A stretch of DNA of 64,000 nt. Source: JALONO01 sp038209965 (GTDB lineage: Bacteria > Bacteroidota > Bacteroidia > Cytophagales > Thermoflexibacteraceae). The DNA is taken from assembly GCA_038209965.1 (NCBI GenBank), contig JBBQXF010000003.1, positions 25,420-89,419 of the forward strand, in the 5' to 3' direction. A program made the position numbers and the translations under genes. How positions within the stretch are numbered: the first letter of the stretch is position 1; every line of letters starts with the position of its first letter. Below the pieces are notes generated by a model, which saw nothing but the letters and a program-made list of their open reading frames with translations, was not told where the DNA came from and ran no database searches. Below, piece by piece: positions 43,228 to 52,573 of this stretch.

Positions 43228-45666
43228 TTATTCGCTTTTCAACACCAGCTTGCCCTTTTTGGATTGCTCGATCTCGGCCCGATCGGTCAGTTCGGGGCGG
43301 GCCACTCCTTGGGCAAAAGCTTGGCCCTGATCACCGTAGTGGGGCGAGCGGAAATAGCCCGATTGCCCAGTGGGGTTGATGCTGGTGGCTTTTTCGGGTT
43401 GGCCAAAATCGATGATCCGCCGCAGGGCCGGGCCATAGGTAACGCCGTAATACCCAGTGGAATCCAGCTTGAAATCGAGGTTGTTGAGGGTTTCGCGGCC
43501 CCCGGGCACGGCAAACGGGCCCACGTTGAAGAATTGGCCCACCAAAGGCAAAGTGCCCAGTGGGTGCTTATGGGTGAGGGTGTGGACCCGCTGCCACTGC
43601 CATTGTGCCTGATCTTGGCCCAACTGAGCGCCCAAATCGGCCACGGCTTGGTCAAATGCCCGGGCCAAAATAACAGTGCGCGTTTCTTTTTCCGGGGTTT
43701 TTTGGTTGTCCCACCACGGCGAAGCCTCATTGCGCAGCAGTGTGTTCAGGTTGCGCTTGAGTGAGTGGTTGCTGGTAAAAGACTGAAAACCAGCTATCCC
43801 CAGTTCATCGCTCATCAGGCTTTGGCAAGTCCGGTACAAAAACTTGTAGTAAATCGTTGGCGCAGTATCGGTCAGTCCGTGCGATCCGTCCCACTGTTGC
43901 AAAGTGGCCAAGGCGGCTTGGTTGCTTGTCCCCTTGCCAATGGTCGGGGCCAAGATCGGGAGCAGATCGCGCAGCAAATCCCGGGTATTGGTATTGGTTT
44001 GGTCGTTGATCACTTGGCCCATTTTGGCGGCGGTCCAGTCGGTGCGATCGTTGTAGAGCAACTCCACAATGCGTTTGGCCCGATCACCGGGCACGTAGTA
44101 GCCGGGCACCAGGCCGCCCGCCCGTTTGTCGGGTTGGTTGTTGGCCGAGTAAATCACCCCGTTCGCGGGGTTCAGGATCTGGGGATTGTCGCGGAAATCA
44201 TGCCAGCCCAGCACTTCGTCCAGCCCCGAAGCCCCATCCAATAGCAGGGACGGATCCACGTGCGGGGGACGTTTGGGCAGTTTGGCAGCGGCCCACCAGG
44301 CGATGTTGCCCGCCGTGTCCGCCCACATGATGTTGAGGCCGGGCGCGTGGAGCAAACTCACCGCCTTGGCCGCTTCTGCCGCGTTGCGGGCGTGGGCCAG
44401 ATCGTAAAATACTTGACCGGAGCGGCTCGGGAACTGGAACAAAGTCCACCACAAGGCCACGGGCGCGTTGAACGGTTTCATCCCTTTGCCCACGTCTTCC
44501 AGCAGCACCCCGTGGCGCGATTTGCGCACCACCAATTTCACATCTGGGGCATCCTTTACCTTGATCACTTCCGCCCGCAGTTGCAGATCTTCCCAGTGGT
44601 CTTGGTACCAGACTTGGTTGGGGTTTTGCGGGTTAAGTTTTTCGCGGTAAAAATCCACATCATCGTTCTCAAACATGGTCAGGCCCCAGCCCCCGTGTGC
44701 ATTGTGGCCCAACACCGCGACCGGAACCCCGCCAATAAAATTGCCATAGAAGCTAAAGCCGGGACATACCAAGTGAGCTTCGTAAAATACCGACGGTTGG
44801 CTAAAGGCAATGTGGGTGTCATTGCTCAAGATCGGCTTGCCCGACGCGGTTTTGCGCCCGCTGATCACCCAGCCATTGGAGCCGTGAAAGGGCTTGACCG
44901 GGAAGAGCGATTGCTCCCAAGTGCGCAGTTGGTTGCCGAGGGCCAGCAGGTTTTCGGCGGCCACGTCCGGTTTGTGGTGGGCCAGCCCGGGCGGTAGACT
45001 GTCCACCGGGATCTTGGGTTGGCCCGCTGGCCAGTTGGCCCCCAAGTCTTTGAGATAAGCAGCCCCATATTTTTCCTTGATCAAAGTGAGCACTGGCTCG
45101 GCGTTAAAGGCTTCGGCAAAACTGAATGCCATGTAGCCCGAGATCATTTCGGCATCTTCCACCGTGTATTCAGTGGGGGCAATGCCCAAAATGTCGAATT
45201 CTACGGGCAGTTTTCCCGCGTTGATGTAGGCATTCACGCCCTTGACATAAGCGTACATGGCCCGCGCATGAGGGGCATCGGGTGTTTTGGCATACACGGA
45301 GTCGATCGTGAGGCGGGCATATTGCCGAAAGCCCAAGGTGCGAAAAAACTTGTCCACCTCCAAGGTGCGGTCACCAAACACTTCCGAGAGCCGGCCATCG
45401 GCCAAACGGCGGGCCGCTTCCATCTGGAACAGCCGATCTTGGGCGTGGACATAGCCTAGGGCGTAGTAAACGTCCGGCTCATTTTGGCCATAAATGTGGG
45501 GGATGCCATATTGATCATACAGCACCTCCACCTCGGCCCGCAAACCTGGCAATTTGACCTCGGCAGTGTAGTCCACTTGTTTGGATTCCAAGAAAAAGTA
45601 ACCACCAACAACCGCCAACAATATCAGCAGTATTAAGGCATAAAAAAATACTTTCAGAAAGCGCAT
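43228..45666 (-). CDS. Penicillin acylase-family N-terminal-nucleophile hydrolase
   Basis: 812 residues from ATG 45666; the frame is open to 45873 but that part is not signal-like. An N-terminal membrane anchor (VFFYALILLILLAVVGGYFF) is followed by VLYDQYGIPHIYGQNEPDVYYALGYVHAQDRLFQME, written here as GIPHIYG, YALGYVHAQDRLFQ and RLADGRLSEVFG, typical of the A chain. The B chain begins at the catalytic Ser (about 262) in FHGSNGWVISG, followed by SNDTH. Autocleavage would release a spacer and create the Ntn active site. Substrates in the family include acyl amides, acyl-homoserine lactones and beta-lactams; here it is unknown. Periplasmic. Confidence 0.9.
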   Translation of the reverse strand: MRFLKVFFYALILLILLAVVGGYFFLESKQVDYTAEVKLPGLRAEVEVLYDQYGIPHIYGQNEPDVYYALGYVHAQDRLFQMEAARRLADGRLSEVFGDRTLEVDKFFRTLGFRQYARLTIDSVYAKTPDAPHARAMYAYVKGVNAYINAGKLPVEFDILGIAPTEYTVEDAEMISGYMAFSFAEAFNAEPVLTLIKEKYGAAYLKDLGANWPAGQPKIPVDSLPPGLAHHKPDVAAENLLALGNQLRTWEQSLFPVKPFHGSNGWVISGRKTASGKPILSNDTHIAFSQPSVFYEAHLVCPGFSFYGNFIGGVPVAVLGHNAHGGWGLTMFENDDVDFYREKLNPQNPNQVWYQDHWEDLQLRAEVIKVKDAPDVKLVVRKSRHGVLLEDVGKGMKPFNAPVALWWTLFQFPSRSGQVFYDLAHARNAAEAAKAVSLLHAPGLNIMWADTAGNIAWWAAAKLPKRPPHVDPSLLLDGASGLDEVLGWHDFRDNPQILNPANGVIYSANNQPDKRAGGLVPGYYVPGDRAKRIVELLYNDRTDWTAAKMGQVINDQTNTNTRDLLRDLLPILAPTIGKGTSNQAALATLQQWDGSHGLTDTAPTIYYKFLYRTCQSLMSDELGIAGFQSFTSNHSLKRNLNTLLRNEASPWWDNQKTPEKETRTVILARAFDQAVADLGAQLGQDQAQWQWQRVHTLTHKHPLGTLPLVGQFFNVGPFAVPGGRETLNNLDFKLDSTGYYGVTYGPALRRIIDFGQPEKATSINPTGQSGYFRSPHYGDQGQAFAQGVARPELTDRAEIEQSKKGKLVLKSE

Positions 45667-46236
45667 AAGATTGAAGCAGGTGTTGCGTAGAAAAGTGGCC
45701 AAAAATAGTGTAGAATGGGGAACTATCACCGCTGGGCACTGAAAACGGGTGAGGGCGAGGATTGGTCGGAAAAACGGGCGCAGTTGGCAGTAAGCCGCCA
45801 AACTGGGATTGAGGCGGTGGCCAGTTGCTTGGCCCCACAAATAGCGATCGGTAGCAGAGCTTACACAAACCATTTAAAATCCCGGGGTGAATTACTATCG
45901 TTGATCATGGCAGTTAAGTGCCGGTACATCAAACGGCTATTTTTAGTTGTCCACCTGTTTTGGCCACAACCAAAAGCTCGAGGGAATGCGATGATGATGG
46001 ACAAATAGCCAATTCCAGCGCCAAACCCGGAAAGGACGGCATCCAATCGGCATTTTTTTGGTATCGCGACTACCTTATTGGCTATCATGGTGATGGCCGT
46101 CCAGACTTTTTTGGGTGACCCAAGCGATGACCACAAATATTGGCCAAGGCTCAATCCAGCGCATTATTTTTGGCTTTTTTCTTACCTTTAGGGGCAAACT
46201 CGCATCTCATCGGGTAATGCCCTTAATCATAAAGCC
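45667..46236. other. 570-bp divergent intergenic region
   Basis: It separates two divergent genes and should hold both promoters. Short frames inside it have no recognisable features. No repeat or RNA gene is seen. Confidence 0.4.
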
Positions 46237-48414
46237 ATGAACCAGTTACCACGTCGCGATTTTCTCAAAATTTCGGGCCTCACCGGGGCCGCTCTGGCCC
46301 TTGGGATCTATCCGCACGCCAAGGCGGAGGTGGTCAAACTGGCCGGTTTGACCGAAGCGGCCAGTTTTGAAATTGGGCCGTTCATCATCATCGAAAAAAC
46401 GGGTAAAATCACGCTGGTGAACCCCCGGCCCGATATGGGGCAGGGTACGCGGCAATCGATCCCCATGCTGGTGGCCGAGGAGCTGGAAGTTGGGATGGAC
46501 ATGGTCGAGGTGATTGCCTCCAATGGTGATGCCCGCTTCGGCCAGCAGCTCGCGGGCGGGAGTGGCTCGGTGAGTGCCTCGTGGGTGCCCATGCGCAAGG
46601 CTGGCGCAGCCGCGCGCGAGATGCTGATCCAGGCCGCTGCCAACCAGTGGAAGGTGCTGCCCGCAGATTGCTACGCCGAAAATGGCCGGGTCCACAACCG
46701 GAAAAACCAGGCCGCCCTTGGCTACGGCGAACTGGTGGAAGCTGCCACCAAACTGGAAGTGCCCAAAGAACCCAAACTAAAAGACAGCCAAACCTATAAA
46801 CTGATCGGGAAAAGCATCCCGCGCCAAGACATATTGCGCAAGGTTGACGGCAGCGAACAGTTTGGGATGGATGCCAAAGTGCCGGGCATGGTGTATGCCA
46901 CCGTGGCCATGAACCCCGCGATCTGGGGCAAAGTGGCCACAATCGACGACCGCCGCACCAAGGCCGTGGCCGGTGTGAAACAAGTGGTGAAAGTGGCCCG
47001 GCCCGTGTTCAACCAGACGGCCGAAGGGGTGGCCGTGGTGGCTGATTCTTACTACGCCGCTACCCTGGGCCGCAAAGCCCTCCGGGTCACTTGGGAAAAG
47101 ACCGATCACGAGCAGTTCAACAACACCGAATATTTCAAGCGGATGCACGAACTGGCCAAAAATGAAGGCCCCACTTTCGAGGTGCACGGCGATGCCCCGT
47201 CAGCGCTCAAAACAGCCGCCAAAACCTTGACCGCCGCCTACGAAACACCGTATGCCGCCCATGCCGCCATGGAACCCGAAACGGCGATTGCCCACGTGAA
47301 AGACGATGGCACTTGCGAAATTTGGGCCCCGGTCCAAAGTCCCGACGCTGGCTGGGGCGGCGCACGCGGCGAAGTGGCCAAAGCCCTCGGCATCGCTGCC
47401 GACAAAGTAAAAGTCCACGTGCTCATGATGGGCGGCGCCTTTGGCCGGAAAGCTTTTTACGATTTTGTGATCCAGGCCGCCCTGATTTCCCGCGAGGTAA
47501 AAGCCCCGGTCAAACTGATCTGGACCCGGGAGGACGATGTGACCCAAGGCCCGTTCCGCCCGGCCATGCTCAATGTGCTGCGCGGCGGGCTGGACAAAAA
47601 CAACAAGCCCGTGGCCTTTTACCACACCATTGTTGGCGGCTCCATCCAGCACCAATGGGGCGGCTTGAAGGCCAACACCGCCGACGATTGGTCGGGCGAA
47701 GCGGTGGAGCGGGGAAGCAGCCCCTACGACATCCCCAACTTCCGGCTGGATTATCACCACGCCGAAACCACCGTGCCACTGCTGTGGTGGCGGGCGGTCT
47801 ATTCGTCCACCAATGCGTTTGGGCACGAGAGTTTTATCGATGAAATGGCCCACGCCGCCGGCAAGGATCCGCTGGATTTCCGGCGGGAGCTGTTGGCCAC
47901 GGCCAAGGGCGAAGTGGCTGATCGGTTCCGCGAAGTGCTCAAAACAGTGGCCGAAAAAACCAACTGGGCCGAAAAGTTGCCCGCTGGCAAAGCCAAGGGA
48001 ATGGCGATCATCCGCAGTTTTAACACCATCTGCGCCCAAGTGGTGTATGTGGCCAAGCAAGCCGACAATAGCATAAAAATCGAGAAAGTGGTGAGCGTGA
48101 TCGACTGTGGCATCGCGATCAACCCGGACAATGTGCGCGCCCAAACCGAGGGCAACATCGTTTACGGGTTGTCGGCGGCAGTCAAAGATCCGATCACCTT
48201 TGTGAATGGCCAAACCCAGCAGAGCAATTTCAACAATTACCGGGTGCTGCGCATCCAGGAGTCGCCGGTGATGGAAGTCCACGTGATGGTCAACAACCAC
48301 GCGCCCTCGGGGGTGGGCGAACCGGGCCTACCACCCGTGGCCCCGGCGCTGGCCAATGCCATTTTTGCCCTCAACGGCCAGCGGCTGAGGACGTTGCCGC
48401 TGTCACTGGGGTAA
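46237..48414 (+). CDS. Molybdopterin-binding subunit of a xanthine dehydrogenase-family enzyme
   Basis: 725 residues, IorB/isoquinoline-oxidoreductase type. Tat signal RRDFLKISGLTGAALALG at the start. Cofactor-binding segments include RPDMGQGTRQSIPML, GGAFGRKAFYDF and QVVYVAKQAD. The catalytic Glu lies in GVGEPGLPP (about residue 694). The enzyme hydroxylates an aldehyde or heteroaromatic carbon using molybdopterin-cytosine dinucleotide. The [2Fe-2S] small subunit (IorA-like) and a cytochrome are normally adjacent; neither is in this window. A MocA-like gene at 60.4 kb could make the cofactor. Confidence 0.88.
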   Translation: MNQLPRRDFLKISGLTGAALALGIYPHAKAEVVKLAGLTEAASFEIGPFIIIEKTGKITLVNPRPDMGQGTRQSIPMLVAEELEVGMDMVEVIASNGDARFGQQLAGGSGSVSASWVPMRKAGAAAREMLIQAAANQWKVLPADCYAENGRVHNRKNQAALGYGELVEAATKLEVPKEPKLKDSQTYKLIGKSIPRQDILRKVDGSEQFGMDAKVPGMVYATVAMNPAIWGKVATIDDRRTKAVAGVKQVVKVARPVFNQTAEGVAVVADSYYAATLGRKALRVTWEKTDHEQFNNTEYFKRMHELAKNEGPTFEVHGDAPSALKTAAKTLTAAYETPYAAHAAMEPETAIAHVKDDGTCEIWAPVQSPDAGWGGARGEVAKALGIAADKVKVHVLMMGGAFGRKAFYDFVIQAALISREVKAPVKLIWTREDDVTQGPFRPAMLNVLRGGLDKNNKPVAFYHTIVGGSIQHQWGGLKANTADDWSGEAVERGSSPYDIPNFRLDYHHAETTVPLLWWRAVYSSTNAFGHESFIDEMAHAAGKDPLDFRRELLATAKGEVADRFREVLKTVAEKTNWAEKLPAGKAKGMAIIRSFNTICAQVVYVAKQADNSIKIEKVVSVIDCGIAINPDNVRAQTEGNIVYGLSAAVKDPITFVNGQTQQSNFNNYRVLRIQESPVMEVHVMVNNHAPSGVGEPGLPPVAPALANAIFALNGQRLRTLPLSLG

Positions 48415-48689
48415 AGCGGATTAGGTAAAAACTGCTTATTCCGTGGCGGGGCAGCCGCACCCGCCAACGTGTAAGTTGGTCTGCGCGAACCGAAGCTGAA
48501 CGGTCCGCCGTCGCAATGGCATGGCGTGGATTGGCCGATTTAGCAGAAAAGTAGATGCACAAAGGAACGCCTTGTCTAGGTGGCAAGTAAGCGCAAGACG
48601 CGCTCTTACGAAGACCAGGAAGGCAATACGCGCCATGTTACAGAAGTGGTGGCGGATGGTGTAGTGCTATTGGATAAAAAAGAAAATAT
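48415..48689. other. Region between the oxidoreductase and the recombinase remnant
   Basis: No gene is seen. Composition changes sharply near 48670 from GC-rich to AT-rich, marking the left edge of the mobile region. Confidence 0.45.
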
Positions 48690-49176
48690 TTGAAAAAATA
48701 TTCGTTTTTGTTTATTTTTTCAAAATTAACTGTTAAGTTCGCAAAGTCAAAACGAAATAAAATTGGGTATGCAAATTTTTCCGTTATTTTACAAGGAAGA
48801 AGGCAAGAAAATAGGCGTGTAATGCTTTCACAAGTGCTTTTAGACACATTGAGAGATTATTACAGGGCCTATAAACCCAAAGATTGGCTGTTTGAAGGAC
48901 AAAGTTACGATTGTTGTAGCACAAGGAGTGGGCAGAAAATATTTCAGGTTGCCAAAGAAAAAACAGGCATTTTGAAAGAGGTAAGCTTCCATGCACTGCG
49001 ACACAGTTTCGCGACGCACCTGCACGAGGCAGGGACTGACGTCCGGATCATTCAAGAACTTTTTTGGGCATAACAGTTCTAAAACTACCGAACGATACAC
49101 GCACGTGAGCAATAGAACTATCCAAAGGGTGCAAAGCCCCTTGGATAGTCTGCTGAACCCGAAAAATGCGAACTAA
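48690..49176 (+). pseudogene. Tyrosine recombinase (integrase) C-terminal remnant
   Basis: Only the catalytic half remains. From about 48790 it reads RRQENRRVMLSQVLLDTLRD, then PKDWLFEG, then FHALRHSFATHLHEAGTDVR with the His-x-x-Arg signature. The frame breaks at the TTTTTT run at 49060-49068; removing one T joins it to FGHNSSKTTERYTHVS, which carries the second His and the catalytic Tyr. The N-terminal SAM-like domain is gone. The type resembles the Bacteroidota integrases related to IntI. It stands at the left end of an AT-rich run of cassette-like genes. Confidence 0.8.
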
Positions 49177-49284
49177 AGTTCGGGTAAGTAATGGTGATGG
49201 GCTATTTTATCAGACCATATAGAACTCAAAAAAGTGAGCTTACAATTAATGTAAATCGACAAAAATATATACCTTCGCTGACAA

Positions 49285-50667
49285 ATGAATTTATCTAAAA
49301 TATCAATACAAAACTTTAAGTGTTTCCAAAACAAAATTGACATTGATTTTGGAAGACTTACACTATTAACAGGTGCTAATAGTAGTGGGAAAAGTTCAAT
49401 TATTTATAGTGTGCTTGGCTCACTGCAATCAGGGGAATTTCCATTTCAATTTTCAACTAATGGCAAATATGTTAATATGGGCGATTTTAAAGAAATTGTT
49501 CACGACCACAATCGAAAAGAAAAAATAAAACTTGGATTTACTTTTAAAAATGGTTCTATACATTCAATTGAAACTGTTTGGGAAGAGGATTTAACCAATA
49601 ATTTACCCCAATTATTAGAGTTAAAAGCACAATCTGATTATTTCTTTGTTTCAGTATTGAAAAAGGAAAAAAAATATTCAGTAGATTATACATATGACGC
49701 AGTTAAGGATCCTCAATTTGAAATGATGTCCAATGAAATATTTAAAAAGCTTTTCGCAAACATCAGTGAAGTAATGGAAACGGTTAAAGAGCAAAAAAAC
49801 ACAAAGGGTATTAAGGGAGCCGAACCTAAAAATAATCTTTCCAAATATTTAGAGGACATAAATACATCTCAAGATATTAAAGGTCTACTTCTAGATGAAG
49901 TCCCATTATTTAGAAAGAAAATAGATGAAAAAGGCACTTTTAAATTGAAGCAGATTTTTGATGTTATTACTAAAGTGTTCAGCGAATATGATGAGAAAAT
50001 AAACTTTATTAGTTCGTTCCGTTTGCGTCCAGAAAGAACATATCTTGAACAAACCAAATCTAAAATAAAAGTTAATAATTTCGGGGACGGTTATTTAGAC
50101 CAAATAATTATTTGGGAAACAAAGAATAAACCCAAATTTAATCAGCTAATTAAAATTCTTAAAGAATTAAAACTGTTAGAAACGATAAAATCAAAAAGAC
50201 TTGAAGGAGGACGTTATGAAATTTCTGTTCAAATTAAAAAGGGCGGAATTGACACCTCGCTTAATGATGTTGGTTTTGGTATTTCTCAGTTTTTACCAAT
50301 TATTGTTGCAGACCTTCAACTTCCGAAAAATTCTACGCTATATATAGCTCAACCTGAAATTCACCTTCATCCAAGTGTTCAATCTCTGTTTGGAGGTTAC
50401 TTAACTAATCAAATTAAAATAAGCTCTAAAAATTATGTAATTGAAACTCACAGCGAGTATTTACTTAATAGAATTAGACTTGCAATTGTTAAAGGAGAAA
50501 TAAACTCTGAAGATGTAAATATTATTTTTGTTGATAATCAATCCAAAGACAATATAATACATAAAATTTCTTTCAGTAAAAAAGGGCAAATTCTAAACGC
50601 ACCAGACAATTTCTTTAAGACATATATGATGGATGTAATGGACATTGCAATTAATGCAGCAGAATAA
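49285..50667 (+). CDS. AAA ATPase of the OLD/DUF3696 type
   Basis: 460 residues. SMC/OLD-like start (ISIQNFKCFQNKI), Walker A GANSSGKSS (30-38), a variable middle (about 80-300), a signature-like region SLNDVGFGISQFLPIIVAD, Walker B-like YIAQPEIHLHPSVQ, and an H-loop ETHSEYLLNRIRL. Many defence operons pair such ATPases with a nuclease (e.g. Septu, PARIS, Gabija-like designs). Here the following gene is a short PIN-like ORF starting 3 bp after this stop. AT content is much higher than in flanking genes, pointing to transfer. Confidence 0.88.
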   Translation: MNLSKISIQNFKCFQNKIDIDFGRLTLLTGANSSGKSSIIYSVLGSLQSGEFPFQFSTNGKYVNMGDFKEIVHDHNRKEKIKLGFTFKNGSIHSIETVWEEDLTNNLPQLLELKAQSDYFFVSVLKKEKKYSVDYTYDAVKDPQFEMMSNEIFKKLFANISEVMETVKEQKNTKGIKGAEPKNNLSKYLEDINTSQDIKGLLLDEVPLFRKKIDEKGTFKLKQIFDVITKVFSEYDEKINFISSFRLRPERTYLEQTKSKIKVNNFGDGYLDQIIIWETKNKPKFNQLIKILKELKLLETIKSKRLEGGRYEISVQIKKGGIDTSLNDVGFGISQFLPIIVADLQLPKNSTLYIAQPEIHLHPSVQSLFGGYLTNQIKISSKNYVIETHSEYLLNRIRLAIVKGEINSEDVNIIFVDNQSKDNIIHKISFSKKGQILNAPDNFFKTYMMDVMDIAINAAE

Positions 50668-50669
50668 GT

Positions 50670-51002
50670 ATGAGAAAGGACATATTTATTGATAATAATA
50701 TAGCGAGTAAATTCTCCAATCCACAAGACAAGGAATATATTAAACTAACAGAATGGTTAATGTTTTATGACCAAAACGATTCTCTAAATAAAGATAATTA
50801 TGCACATTTAGTTGTTTCAAAAAAGCTATTGGTTGAATATTCTCGTTCTTCACTAAATGCTATAAGTGACACATCAATCCCATCAATAGTTGATAAATTA
50901 TTAAGAGAAGACCGTTTAATAATTGTTAGTAATCAGCAAATAAAAGACTTTCAGCCTATCAGACGGCTTCCTATTTTACCAACCTTTTCAGCAAGGCAGT
51001 AA
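50670..51002 (+). pseudogene. Small PIN-like partner of the ATPase, 3' truncated
   Basis: 110 residues starting 3 bp after the ATPase gene. The first part reads DIFIDNNIASKFSNPQDKEY, in the manner of PIN domains that begin with an Asp on the first strand. Homology-like coding ends at IVSNQQIKDFQ (about 50955). From there the sense-bearing frame is a different one: YFTNLFSKAVKEAKEINRQN ... NGKRFYELPNGETVTENP to a stop at 51134-51136, the tail of some other small gene. So the partner gene was cut and joined to foreign DNA. The PIN call is tentative. Confidence 0.55.
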
Positions 51003-51136
51003 AAGAGGCAAAAGAAATTAACCGACAAAACGGTTTACCTAACGACTTTGTAATCAATGGTAAGCGATTTTATGAATTGCCAAACGGTGAAACCGTAACA
51101 GAAAACCCGTTGGCAAACGACAGTACGAAAGGATAA
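50957..51136 (+). pseudogene. Tail of an unrelated small gene
   Basis: In frame 2 the codons read YFTNLFSKAVKEAKEINRQN, then PNDFVINGKRFYELPNGETV, ending TKG-stop. It looks like the complete C-terminal part of a small hydrophilic protein of about 60 residues whose start is missing. It begins where the PIN-like ORF loses sense, so it marks a join of two cassettes. Confidence 0.5.
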
Positions 51137-51275
51137 TACCGCCCACAATATTATATTTGCGAAAAGTCGGGCTAATGTGCATAATTTAGGCTTTGTGTTT
51201 TTTATAAACATTGTGCACAGGGGCAAGGAAAGTGCTATTAAACCCGCCCTTCGCAAATATTTTTCCGTTACCGGT
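51137..51275. repeat. Long imperfect dyad between cassette-like genes (1)
   Basis: ATATTTGCGAA (51153-51163) and TTCGCAAATAT (51250-51260) are exact complements; inside them GGGC and GCCC pair, with unpaired bases between. It resembles the folded single-strand sites (attC-like) that follow genes in Bacteroidota cassette arrays. No ORF is supported here. Confidence 0.45.
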
Positions 51276-51346
51276 CAGGCTAAAAGACGATACCGAACAA
51301 ATGACAAGTATAAAAATGGACACTGAAAAAATATTAAATACCTTTA

Positions 51347-51862
51347 ATGGACTTAAAAATGGAAATAAAAGTTAGAGTTTCAACGACCTATGACTCCTCA
51401 TTGGAACGAGCATTTAAAACGCCACTACTTTGTGACGTTTCAAAAGTTCATACAGGTTACGGACTAATGCCCAAAGTGACACGTTGCACAGATGACGAAA
51501 ATTGGGGACAAGTTGGTTCAAGCAAAAAGGTCTATGCTGCAAAATCATTGACACAAAAAGGCGGTTTTGCTTCGGTTGACAAAATTCTTGAGCGGACAGA
51601 AAATAGGTATTGGAAATTTCAGGTTGACAACTTTCAATCTTGGATGTTAGGTTTTCACAAATTTGTTGGTGAATGGCAGACGACAGAAATTAAACCGAAC
51701 AAAATATTAGTTGAATATACTTACACTTTACATTCTGATACTGCATTACTTTACCCATTAAATTGGCTATTCGCAAAAACATTTTGGACAACCTATATGA
51801 AACGAGTGCTAGAAAACGTTAGAAAGTTGGCCTATAATAATGAACCCTACAAGTATGAATAA
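51347..51862 (+). CDS. SRPBCC/START-like small protein
   Basis: 171 residues (ATG 51347, or 51359). MEIKVRVSTTYDSSLERAFKT at the start (written in parts: KVRVSTTYD and SLERAFKTP) is the usual beginning of SRPBCC-fold proteins, and the tail has FAKTFWTTYMKRVLENVRKL, the long C-terminal helix. It would bind a hydrophobic ligand in a deep pocket; the role is unknown. It is AT-rich and flanked on both sides by long dyads, the typical layout of a single-gene cassette. Confidence 0.75.
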   Translation: MDLKMEIKVRVSTTYDSSLERAFKTPLLCDVSKVHTGYGLMPKVTRCTDDENWGQVGSSKKVYAAKSLTQKGGFASVDKILERTENRYWKFQVDNFQSWMLGFHKFVGEWQTTEIKPNKILVEYTYTLHSDTALLYPLNWLFAKTFWTTYMKRVLENVRKLAYNNEPYKYE

Positions 51863-51874
51863 AGAAGCCCGAAT

Positions 51875-51965
51875 CGTTAACACTAGTTTGGTAAAAGTGG
51901 CGGTTCACTGCTCCGCATCAATATTTGTGGTGAAAATCGCTATCTTCGCCAAGCCGATAACCGTT
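51875..51965. repeat. Long imperfect dyad between cassette-like genes (2)
   Basis: CGTTAACACTAGTTTGG (51875-51891) pairs imperfectly with CCAAGCCGATAACCG (51949-51963). The element starts 12 bp after the SRPBCC stop. The GTTAAC/TTTGG...CCAA...TAAC order resembles the attC-like palindromes that follow genes in Bacteroidota. Confidence 0.45.
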
Positions 51966-52078
51966 GCCAGCATTTATTTGGCGGCACAACGACTTCCAAT
52001 GAACTGCAAGAAATTGACAGGATAATGGTGCAAAATTTGACACATAAACATTAACACTTAAACAAGCGACACTTTTAA

Positions 52079-52543
52079 ATGGACGAAATTCTTAAAACGA
52101 CTTTACTTGAATATGAGAGGAGTGCTTTTGTTATTGACTTGGTTAAGCACGGTAGCGGAAAACAATACATCCAAATTTTGCAGACAATCCGAGAAGAAGA
52201 ATCTGACCACAAGCGAGCGATTAAAATTAATCCATCACTCTTGAGTGACATTATTAATGTTCTGAACTCTTATCTCGAAATGTTTCCTGATAGCAAGGAC
52301 AAACCTAAATTTATAGAAAACGAGACGACAGCAAAGTTGCGACCAAGGGGTTTAACAGAATCACAAAAGACCGCAATGCAAAATCGGTACTTAAAAGGTG
52401 TTTCAATTTCTGACTTGACAATTCAATTTGACTGCAAAGCAGAATTAATAGAGCAAATCCTAAACAATAATGGAATTGCAATCGTGAACAACAAACTTCC
52501 AGTGACAAGCAATTACAAGCGGTTCAGAAGGCGAAAGCATTGA
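52079..52543 (+). CDS. Hypothetical protein, possibly HTH-containing
   Basis: 154 residues. The N-terminal half is mostly helical and charged (MDEILKTTLLEYERSAFVI; SLLSDIINVLNSYLEMFPD). The C-terminal third, RGLTESQKTAMQNRYLKGVS followed by ISDLTIQFDCKAELIEQIL, reads like a helix-turn-helix that begins with a three-helix bundle, and the end is basic (NYKRFRRRKH). No signal peptide. AT-rich and cassette-like; function unknown. A short GCTAAC/GTTAGGT dyad follows (about 52556-52573). Confidence 0.65.
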   Translation: MDEILKTTLLEYERSAFVIDLVKHGSGKQYIQILQTIREEESDHKRAIKINPSLLSDIINVLNSYLEMFPDSKDKPKFIENETTAKLRPRGLTESQKTAMQNRYLKGVSISDLTIQFDCKAELIEQILNNNGIAIVNNKLPVTSNYKRFRRRKH

Positions 52544-52573
52544 ACAAACTTTTATGCTAACTTTGTGTTAGGT

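Noticed and set aside
47200..48300. 366-codon frame on the - strand opposite the molybdenum hydroxylase
   Set aside because: Composition is His/Gly-rich and meaningless. The + strand carries the full family.
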